The position numbers and the translations under genes are program-made. Positions 58,164 through 64,000 of a stretch of DNA of 64,000 nucleotides are shown here, piece by piece (positions within the stretch are counted from its first letter, which is position 1; every line of letters starts with the position of its first letter). Origin of the DNA: JAZKHT01 sp040385245 (GTDB lineage Bacteria > Pseudomonadota > Alphaproteobacteria > Rhodobacterales > Rhodobacteraceae); contig JAZKHT010000001.1 of NCBI GenBank assembly GCA_040385245.1, positions 186,001 to 250,000 of the forward strand, read 5' to 3'. The notes under the pieces were generated by a model. That model saw only the letters and a list, made by a program, of their open reading frames with translations. It did not search any database and had not been told where the DNA came from.

Positions 58164-58847
58164 ATGTCCGACCAGATTGCCGAAAACTTTGATCCCGTGG
58201 CGCGCCTTCGCAGCTACATTTCGGACGGTGGTTTCGCCCAAGGGGTGCGGCTGCCCCCCGAACGGCATCTGACGGACGAACTGGGGATGACCCGCGCCAC
58301 GCTGCGCAAGGCGCTGGATGCGCTGGAACGCGACGGGATGATTTGGCGGCATGTGGGCAAAGGCACGTTTGTGGCCGATGGCGGCGCGCAACAGCCCGCC
58401 GGGGCCATGGTTGAACTGGGTCGCCAGCTGACGCCCTTTCGCATGATGCGCGCGCGGATGGCGATTGAACCCGCAATAGCCCGCGAAGCTGCGGTGAATG
58501 CCTCTGGCGATACGCTGATGCGGATGCACCGGGCCATTGAGCGATCCAAGGCCGCGACGACGTGGAAAGAATACGAGGCGCAGGACGACGTCTTTCATCG
58601 CACCGTCGCCGAGGCGAGCGACAACCTGTTGCTGCTGTCGCTGTTTGACCAGTTGAACGAGGTGCGGCGTGCCGTGGCCTGGGGCAGCGTCACACGGCAA
58701 AGCAGTCTGCCGTCGCCGGACCATTCCAGCTTTGACGAACATGACGCGATTGCCAGTGCCATCGCGAGCCGTGATCCCGTGGCGGCATACGATGCGATGC
58801 GCGGGCACCTGCGATCTGTTTCCCAACGCCTTTTCGGAGAGAGTTGA
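58164..58847 (+). CDS. GntR family (FadR/FCD subgroup) transcriptional regulator
   Basis: This 227-residue regulator has a winged helix-turn-helix at about residues 12-75 (RLPPERHLTDELGMTRATLRKALDALERDGMI, GKGTFV). An all-helical FCD effector domain (about 85-225) follows, with the metal/ligand residues in DVFHRTVAEAS and a later His in DEHDAIASAI. ATG 58164 is preferred since a palindromic operator ends 18 nt before it; an upstream in-frame start at 58089 would place the operators inside the gene. It probably controls the ABC operon and the divergent FAH gene. Confidence 0.9.
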   Translation: MSDQIAENFDPVARLRSYISDGGFAQGVRLPPERHLTDELGMTRATLRKALDALERDGMIWRHVGKGTFVADGGAQQPAGAMVELGRQLTPFRMMRARMAIEPAIAREAAVNASGDTLMRMHRAIERSKAATTWKEYEAQDDVFHRTVAEASDNLLLLSLFDQLNEVRRAVAWGSVTRQSSLPSPDHSSFDEHDAIASAIASRDPVAAYDAMRGHLRSVSQRLFGES

Positions 58848-58937
58848 GGGCAGGAAAGACGAACCGGGTCATAACAATGCGAAATGCACGACCCGGAATG
58901 ACCCAGAACTTTACATGTATTCTCAGGGAGGAGAACC

Positions 58938-59900
58938 ATGAACACCTTCGTCAAAAAGCTGGCCGGGCTGGCCATCGTCACCACGATGATGGTTTCCGCA
59001 GCAAATGCAGAGACCATCCGCATCGCGCTGGCCGAGCCGCCGTCGGACGAGCTTGCCGCGTTCTTTGTGGCGCTTGATCGGGCTAAGGCGAACGGTCTTG
59101 ATTACGAATGGACCGCCTTCGCGGAAGAAGAGCTTGCCATTCAGGCCGTGCTGAGCGGCGACATGGACATTGCCTTTGGCACACCTTACGCCGCCATGCA
59201 GCGGTCCAAGGCCCCGGTTCGGATCATCTTTCAGTTGTCCAAGCTGGTGTTCTTTCCGGTGACCACCAAGGAATTCACCAAGCTGGAAGATCTGGACGGA
59301 CAGCCGATCATGCTGCACTCGCGCGGGGGCGGCACGGATTCCATTGCCAACGTGATCGAAGAGCGCGCGGGCATCAAGTTTGGCGAGCGTTCCTATGTTC
59401 CGGGTTCGGACAAGCGTGTTGTGGCGATGCTGGCCGGTCAGGCCAAGGCGACGATCCTTGATCTGTCGAACAAGAACAAACTTGTGGCCGAAGCGCCCGA
59501 CCAGTTCCACGCCCTGCCGATGTTCGAGGTGAAGGCCAGCGACGAGGCGTTGTTCGCCAACCTTGACTGGATTCAGGCTAACGAAGAGGCGGTCAACACC
59601 CTTGTCACTGCCCTGCACAGCGTCTGGCAGGACATGGCGAAAGACCCGACCATCATCAGCCGTGAAACCGACCCGAACGGCCCCATCGGTCAGCTGCCCG
59701 CCGAAGTGCTGGCAGAACTGGACGATTTCTACACCACGGCGGTTGCGGGTGGCCTGTATGACCCCAACGGCGGCGGCCGCGAGGCGGCACAGGCCGATCT
59801 GGAATGGTACGCCGGTGCCGGCCAGCTTGAAGGCGATCCGGCCACGCTGAATGCCGAAGACTTCTGGTACTTTGCGCCGCTTGATGCCGTGGCAAAGTGA
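58938..59900 (+). CDS. ABC transporter substrate-binding protein (NMT1/TauA-like)
   Basis: This periplasmic binding protein (320 aa) has a signal peptide ending near residue 24 (SAANA-E). The fold type is that of nitrate/taurine/thiamine-precursor binders: IRIALAEPPSDELAAFFVALDRAKANGL, GDMDIAFGTPYAAM and LHSRGGGTDSIANVIEERAG. CAGGGAGGAGAACC stands before the ATG. It is followed by a 13-bp hairpin and then permease, ATPase and permease genes. The neighbouring CoA ligase suggests a carboxylic acid ligand, which is inference. Confidence 0.93.
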   Translation: MNTFVKKLAGLAIVTTMMVSAANAETIRIALAEPPSDELAAFFVALDRAKANGLDYEWTAFAEEELAIQAVLSGDMDIAFGTPYAAMQRSKAPVRIIFQLSKLVFFPVTTKEFTKLEDLDGQPIMLHSRGGGTDSIANVIEERAGIKFGERSYVPGSDKRVVAMLAGQAKATILDLSNKNKLVAEAPDQFHALPMFEVKASDEALFANLDWIQANEEAVNTLVTALHSVWQDMAKDPTIISRETDPNGPIGQLPAEVLAELDDFYTTAVAGGLYDPNGGGREAAQADLEWYAGAGQLEGDPATLNAEDFWYFAPLDAVAK

Positions 59901-59916
59901 TCTGACACGATCCAAC

Positions 59917-59946
59917 GGCTGTCGGCCGGGTGTCCGGCCGACAGCC
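59917..59946 (+). other. Intercistronic hairpin after the second binding-protein gene
   Basis: A perfect 13-bp stem (59917-59929 with 59934-59946) with loop GTGT begins 17 nt after the stop codon and is followed by AATTTCTT. It is the counterpart of the hairpin at 4362-4388. Confidence 0.75.
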
Positions 59947-59982
59947 AATTTCTTGCACAGATGCCCTTCGGGACGTGGATCA

Positions 59983-60744
59983 ATGAAATATCGCTCTCTG
60001 CTGCTCAAGCTGTTGTCCGCCGCGATCGTGTTCGGCGCTTGGGAAATCGCAGGCCGCATCCCGGTCAGCTATGCCTTTCCGACATTCGTCGAATCCATGA
60101 CGGCTTTGGCCCGGATGACGTTTGACGGCTCTATTTTCGTGGCCTACGCGGAAACCCTGCGACCCCTTGCCGTGGGGATTGCGATTTCGGCGGTCACCGG
60201 CATTGGCATGGGTCTTTGGATCGGGCTGAGTGCGCGGTTCGACTGGCTTTTCTCGCCCATCTTCGTCGTGATGCAGGCGGCCCCGCTGGCAGCGCTGATC
60301 CCGCTTTTGGTGATGGTGTACGGGATCGGGCTGACGTCCAAGGTATTCGTCGTCTGCATCATGGCAATGCCCGTCATCGTGCTGAATACCGCAAGTGCAG
60401 TACGCAACACGCCTGCATCAATGAAGGAAATGGCCCGGTCCTTCATGGCAAGGGATCACGACATCCTTCTCAAGATCATCCTGCCCGCCGCGTCGCCCAT
60501 TATCTTTTCGGGCCTGCGTCTGGGGGTATCGGCAGGGTTCATCGGCGCCATCCTGTCAGAGTTGAAAATCACGCCGACCGGTGTCGGCGACATCATCACC
60601 TACAGCCGGTCCATTGCTGATTATCCCAGCATGTATGCGGCGATCTTCTCGATCATCCTTCTGGCGGTTCTGTTTCTGAACCTGCTTGAAACGCTGGAAA
60701 ACTACCTATTCGAAGGGAACAACCGTGGCTATGTCTCAGATTAA
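59983..60744 (+). CDS. ABC transporter permease (TauC/SsuC-like, 1)
   Basis: This 253-residue membrane subunit has about six helices. The EAA-type loop is SMKEMARSFMARDHDILLKIILPAASP with the conserved Gly shifted, followed by LGVSAGFIGAILSE. The start MKYRSLLLKLLSAAIVFGAW directly begins helix 1. It overlaps the ATPase gene by 14 nt. A second permease lies after the ATPase, so the transporter is a heterodimer. Confidence 0.92.
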   Translation: MKYRSLLLKLLSAAIVFGAWEIAGRIPVSYAFPTFVESMTALARMTFDGSIFVAYAETLRPLAVGIAISAVTGIGMGLWIGLSARFDWLFSPIFVVMQAAPLAALIPLLVMVYGIGLTSKVFVVCIMAMPVIVLNTASAVRNTPASMKEMARSFMARDHDILLKIILPAASPIIFSGLRLGVSAGFIGAILSELKITPTGVGDIITYSRSIADYPSMYAAIFSIILLAVLFLNLLETLENYLFEGNNRGYVSD

Positions 60745-61531
60745 TCTCGAAGGGCGTCAGGCCGTGATCCCCGCTGTCGACAGTGCTGTGTCGGTCAAGA
60801 ACGTCTCGAAGACCTATGGCGATGTCCAGGCGCTGAAGAACCTGTCGCTGGAGTTTCCGCGTGGCGAGTTGACGTCGCTGCTGGGACCGTCGGGCTGTGG
60901 CAAGACCACACTGCTGAAGATCATCGCGGGGCTGCTGCAACCGAATTCCGGCCAGATTGAGGTGGACGGCAAGACGGTTACCGAGCCGGGGCCGGACCGG
61001 TCGTTCGTGTTTCAGGATTTTGCGCTGCTGCCCTGGGCCAGCGTGATCCGCAACGTCGCCTTTGGGCTTGAGTTGCGGGGCGTCGCCAAATCGGAACGCG
61101 AGGCGATTGCCGAGAAATACATCCGCGAGGTCGGCCTTGCCGGGTTCGAAAAGAAATACCCGCACGAGTTGTCCGGCGGGATGCGGCAGCGCGTCGGTCT
61201 GGCGCGGGCGCTGTCCGTCGATGCGCAGGTGCTGCTGCTGGACGAGCCGTTCTCGGCGGTGGACGAACAGACCCGCCGCAAGTTCCAGGAGGATCTGCTG
61301 GCGCTGGTCCAGAACGAGAAAAAGACCTTTATCTTCGTGACCCACTCGATCGAAGAAGCGGTCTATGTGTCGGATCAGATCGCGATCCTGTTGCCGCGCC
61401 CCAGCCGCGTGTCGGAAATCATCCGCCCGTCCAGCTTTCGCGGCAAGGGCGTCGACAACATCCGCCGCGACCCGGAATATCTGGATATCGTCGATCAGAT
61501 CTGGGCGTCCCTGCGCAGCTATGTGGAGTGA
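60731..61531 (+). CDS. ABC transporter ATP-binding protein (TauB/SsuB-like)
   Basis: This ATPase has 266 aa. Walker A is GPSGCGKTT, the Q-loop region reads FVFQDFALLPW, the signature is ELSGGMRQRVGLARAL, Walker B is VLLLDEPFSAVDEQTR and the switch His is in VTHSIEEAVYVSD. These are the marks of the nitrate/taurine group. ATG 60731 is used; GTG 60725 is two codons upstream. It lies between the two permease genes in the operon and overlaps the first. Confidence 0.94.
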   Translation: MSQINLEGRQAVIPAVDSAVSVKNVSKTYGDVQALKNLSLEFPRGELTSLLGPSGCGKTTLLKIIAGLLQPNSGQIEVDGKTVTEPGPDRSFVFQDFALLPWASVIRNVAFGLELRGVAKSEREAIAEKYIREVGLAGFEKKYPHELSGGMRQRVGLARALSVDAQVLLLDEPFSAVDEQTRRKFQEDLLALVQNEKKTFIFVTHSIEEAVYVSDQIAILLPRPSRVSEIIRPSSFRGKGVDNIRRDPEYLDIVDQIWASLRSYVE

Positions 61532-61537
61532 TCGGCC

Positions 61538-62290
61538 ATGACCGTTTTTGGCTATAGACTGCCTGCAATGTCGTCGCTGCTGATCTGGGCGGCGCTTTGG
61601 GAAATTGTCGGTCAGTTGGACCTGACGTTCTTCATCCCGCCGATATCCGAGGTGGTCGTCACGCTGTTCGGGCTGATCCAGACGCCTGCATTCCTGAACG
61701 CGCTGGGGGTTACCGCCTATGCCTTCTGGGCCGGTGTGTTCTTTTCGGTGGTGATCGGTATTCCGGTCGGCATCCTGATGGGCAAAAGCCGCCTGCTGGA
61801 TGAATTGCTGTTGCCTTGGGTGAACATCTTTCTGTCGGCCCCGCTGACGGCACTGGTGCCGGTGCTGATGGTTCTGTTCGGGTTCGGGACCAAGACGGTG
61901 ATCATCACGACGACGCTGTTCGCGATCTGGATCATCATCCTGAACGCGCGGGCAGGGGTAAAGCAGATCAACCGATCCCTTGTGGAAATGGCCCGCAGTT
62001 TCGGTGCCACGCCAATGGACGCGTTTTTCAAGGTCTACTTCTGGGCCGCTTTGCCAGAAATTCTGGGCGGCGTCCGCATCGGCGTCATCCGGGCGGTGAA
62101 GGGTGTGATCATCGGGCAATTGCTGATTTCCATCGTCGGTTTCGGCGCGCTGTTCGAAACCTATTCCAGCAACTTCCTGATGGCAGAGTTCTGGGCCGTG
62201 CTGATCGTTCTGTTCGGACTGGCGTTTTCCTTGTCGGAATTTCTGGCCTTTCTGGAGCGTAAGGTCGCCTATTACGCGGCGTCGCGCTGA
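61538..62290 (+). CDS. ABC transporter permease (TauC/SsuC-like, 2)
   Basis: This second membrane subunit has 250 aa and about six helices. The ATPase-contact loop is VEMARSFGATPMDAFFKVYFWAALPEILGGVRIGV. It begins 6 nt after the ATPase stop. Together with the permease at 59983-60744 it should form the channel of a heterodimeric importer. The acyl-CoA ligase gene begins 44 nt after its stop. Confidence 0.92.
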   Translation: MTVFGYRLPAMSSLLIWAALWEIVGQLDLTFFIPPISEVVVTLFGLIQTPAFLNALGVTAYAFWAGVFFSVVIGIPVGILMGKSRLLDELLLPWVNIFLSAPLTALVPVLMVLFGFGTKTVIITTTLFAIWIIILNARAGVKQINRSLVEMARSFGATPMDAFFKVYFWAALPEILGGVRIGVIRAVKGVIIGQLLISIVGFGALFETYSSNFLMAEFWAVLIVLFGLAFSLSEFLAFLERKVAYYAASR

Positions 62291-62334
62291 CCGCGCTATG
62301 ATGATTCTCGACTGATGATAAGGAACGACCCGAC

Positions 62335-63867
62335 ATGACAGCCACGCTTGCAGCGCTTTTGGCGGACAAGGATGCGAACGCCCCGGCCATCGGTGCGCCG
62401 GGGCGCGACTGGCTGACATACGGCGGTTTGCGGGCGCTGTCGGCCCGTGTCGCGGACCAGTTGCGCGGGTTTGGCATCGGTGCGGCGGACCGTGTTGCCA
62501 TCGTTCTGCCGAACGGACCGGACATGGCAACTGCCTTTGTCACCATAGCGCAAAGCGCGGTCACTGCCCCCCTGAACCCTGCCTATCAGCAAGAGGAATA
62601 TGCCTTCTACCTGACTGACCTGCGCGCCAAGGCGCTGGTGGTCATGGCGGGCTATGACGGCCCGGCGCTGGCCGCTGCAAGGGCCTGCGGCATGGCTGTG
62701 CTTCGGCTGCAAACCAGTGCCGATCTGCCTGCCGGGGATTTCATCCTGACGGGTGAAAGTGCCAAGACCGTCGCACCTGACACCGCCCCGGGCCCGGAGG
62801 CGCCGGCGCTGATCCTGCACACGTCCGGCACCACGTCGCGGCCCAAGATCGTGCCGCTGCTGCAATCGAACCTTGTGGCATCGGCCCGGAACATCGGGGC
62901 CGCGCTGGCGCTGACGCCGGCCGACCGTTGCCTGAACGTGATGCCTCTGTTCCATATCCACGGGCTGATCGCCGCTGTCACCGCCTCGCTTGCCGCGGGC
63001 GGGTCGATCTGGTGTGCGCCGGGGTTTGATGCGCTGAAATTCTTTGGCTGGATGAAGGACGCCCGCCCCACCTGGTACACGGCGGTGCCGACCATGCATC
63101 AGGCGATCCTGTCCCGCGCCGCCCGCAATCAGGACATCATCAACGACGTGCCGTTGCGGTTCTTGCGGTCATCTTCGGCGTCATTGCCCGCGCAGGTGAT
63201 GCTGGCGCTTGCAGACACCTTCAAAGCCCCGGTGATCGAGGCCTATGGCATGACCGAAGCCACGCATCAGATGACCAGCAACCCACTGCCGCCGCGCGCA
63301 CAAAAGCCCGGATCGGTCGGCATCGCCGCAGGCCCGCAGCTTGCCATCGCGCACGAGGTGGAAAATCGCCTGACATCGGGCACGGGCGAAGTTGTGATCT
63401 CGGGTCCGAACGTGACACCGGGATATGAAAGCAACCCCGATGCCAACGCCAAGAACTTCTTCATGGCCGACGGTCAGCGCTGGTTCCGCACGGGTGATCA
63501 GGGTGCGCTGGACGACGAGGGGTATCTGCATCTGACCGGACGGCTGAAGGAAATCATCAACCGGGGCGGCGAAAAGATCAGCCCGCTTGAGGTGGACGGC
63601 GTGCTGCTGGATCACCCGGCCATCGTGCAGGTCGTGGCCTTTGCCGTGCCGCATGCCAAACTGGGCGAAGAGGTCGCGGCGGCAGTCGTCCTGCGTGAAG
63701 GGCACAGCGCCACCGAACGCGAAATCCGCGACTTCGCCGCCAGCCGGATGGCCGATTTCAAGGTGCCGCGCCATGTGATCATTCTGGACGAAATTCCAAA
63801 GGGTGCGACGGGCAAATTGCAGCGGATCGGACTGGCGGAAAAGCTGGGCCTGACGGCGCAAAGGTAG
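62335..63867 (+). CDS. AMP-dependent acyl-CoA synthetase/ligase
   Basis: This adenylate-forming enzyme (510 aa) activates a carboxylic acid to its CoA thioester in the cytoplasm. The ATP P-loop is ILHTSGTTSRPKIVP, the A5 motif AYGMTEATHQM, the hinge region WFRTGDQGALDDEGYLHLTGRLKEIINRGGEKI, and the catalytic Lys is in GATGKLQR. FHIHGLIAAVTASLAAGGS resembles the oxalyl-CoA synthetase (Pcs60) group, so a short dicarboxylate is possible. It is the fifth gene of the operon, after the importer. Confidence 0.9.
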   Translation: MTATLAALLADKDANAPAIGAPGRDWLTYGGLRALSARVADQLRGFGIGAADRVAIVLPNGPDMATAFVTIAQSAVTAPLNPAYQQEEYAFYLTDLRAKALVVMAGYDGPALAAARACGMAVLRLQTSADLPAGDFILTGESAKTVAPDTAPGPEAPALILHTSGTTSRPKIVPLLQSNLVASARNIGAALALTPADRCLNVMPLFHIHGLIAAVTASLAAGGSIWCAPGFDALKFFGWMKDARPTWYTAVPTMHQAILSRAARNQDIINDVPLRFLRSSSASLPAQVMLALADTFKAPVIEAYGMTEATHQMTSNPLPPRAQKPGSVGIAAGPQLAIAHEVENRLTSGTGEVVISGPNVTPGYESNPDANAKNFFMADGQRWFRTGDQGALDDEGYLHLTGRLKEIINRGGEKISPLEVDGVLLDHPAIVQVVAFAVPHAKLGEEVAAAVVLREGHSATEREIRDFAASRMADFKVPRHVIILDEIPKGATGKLQRIGLAEKLGLTAQR

Positions 63868-63871
63868 GTCG

Positions 63872-64000
63872 ATGAAGATCTGCATTTTCGGGGCCGGGGC
63901 CATCGGCGGCTATATGGGGGCAAAGCTGGCGCAGGCCGGGGCCGATGTCAGCCTTGTCGCGCGCGGCCCGCATCTGGCGGCGATCAGGGCCAAGGGCCTG
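63872..64000 (+). CDS. 2-dehydropantoate 2-reductase-like protein (partial, 3' end off window)
   Basis: Only the first 43 codons are in the window. MKICIFGAGAIGGYMGAKLA is the Rossmann start of the ketopantoate reductase family, with GAGAIGG binding NADP. It starts 4 nt after the stop of the CoA ligase gene, after AAAGGTAGGTCG, so it belongs to that operon. In such operons the protein usually reduces another 2-oxo acid rather than ketopantoate. Confidence 0.8.
   Translation, partial: MKICIFGAGAIGGYMGAKLAQAGADVSLVARGPHLAAIRAKGL

Noticed and set aside
60653..62530. Long minus-strand open frame opposite the ABC ATPase and permease genes
   Set aside because: Its sequence is rich in His, Gln and Arg, typical of an antisense shadow, while the plus strand has complete Walker and signature motifs.

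Overview
This 64 kb window is chromosomal DNA of a GC-rich alphaproteobacterium, most probably a member of the Rhodobacterales (Roseobacter/Rhodobacteraceae). The main support is gene order: murA - DUF2948 - hisD - UPF0262 - low-molecular-weight phosphatase - infA - maf - RNase E/G - yacG - tRNA-Phe is a housekeeping arrangement I associate with that order. A GTTC-N7-GTTC SOS box, a SigF/NrsF pair, a PleD-type diguanylate cyclase, DUF3572 and monomeric isocitrate dehydrogenase agree with it. No replication origin, prophage, insertion sequence or CRISPR array was seen.

Layout. 1-7.3 kb is a sugar uptake and oxidation locus: an SDR and a protein of unknown function on the minus strand, then an epimerase-type dehydrogenase and a complete binding-protein-dependent ABC importer on the plus strand. 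7.3-11.1 kb holds two D-threonine-aldolase-like PLP enzymes around a LysR regulator and a RidA enamine deaminase. 11.4-13 kb has an MFS exporter with a histidine-rich tail, a decayed yqaA remnant and tRNA-Thr. 13.1-21.5 kb is the conserved housekeeping block, interrupted between hisD and UPF0262 by a low-GC, HEPN-like gene. 21.7-25.9 kb carries membrane and stress genes, including an ECF sigma factor with its NrsF-type membrane anti-sigma factor. 25.9-29.8 kb is a Gfo/Idh/MocA - ThuA operon divergent from ilvD, with a LacI-type palindrome between them. 29.9-43 kb is a mixed region: YceI, cytochrome b561, transporters, metG, two aldo/keto reductases, an orphan SOS-controlled imuA, two lipoproteins, a desaturase, Nudix and DUF983.

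43.1-52.9 kb is rich in signalling. A four-EF-hand periplasmic protein precedes an ECF sigma factor, a small membrane protein and a CnrR/Metal_resist-like protein. A PleD-like diguanylate cyclase (REC-REC-GGEEF) and DUF3572 follow. After an MttB-family methyltransferase and a DUF4153 membrane protein comes an H-NOX-like gene overlapping a gene for an HNOBA-GGDEF diguanylate cyclase. By my alignment the H-NOX protein has Pro where the heme-ligating His should be and has lost the Tyr and Arg of YxSxR, so its signal may not be heme-bound NO in the usual way. This pair is the most interesting candidate in the window.

53-57.3 kb has tRNA-Glu, a lytic transglycosylase and monomeric icd between two fumarylacetoacetate-hydrolase-family genes. 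58-64 kb is a GntR/FCD-regulated locus: an NMT1/TauT-type ABC importer, an acyl-CoA ligase and the start of a ketopantoate-reductase-like gene. Several ATTGGT/ACCAAT half-sites lie at its divergent promoter. Both ABC operons have a perfect 12-13 bp hairpin directly after the binding-protein gene, which probably raises binding-protein mRNA relative to the permease genes.
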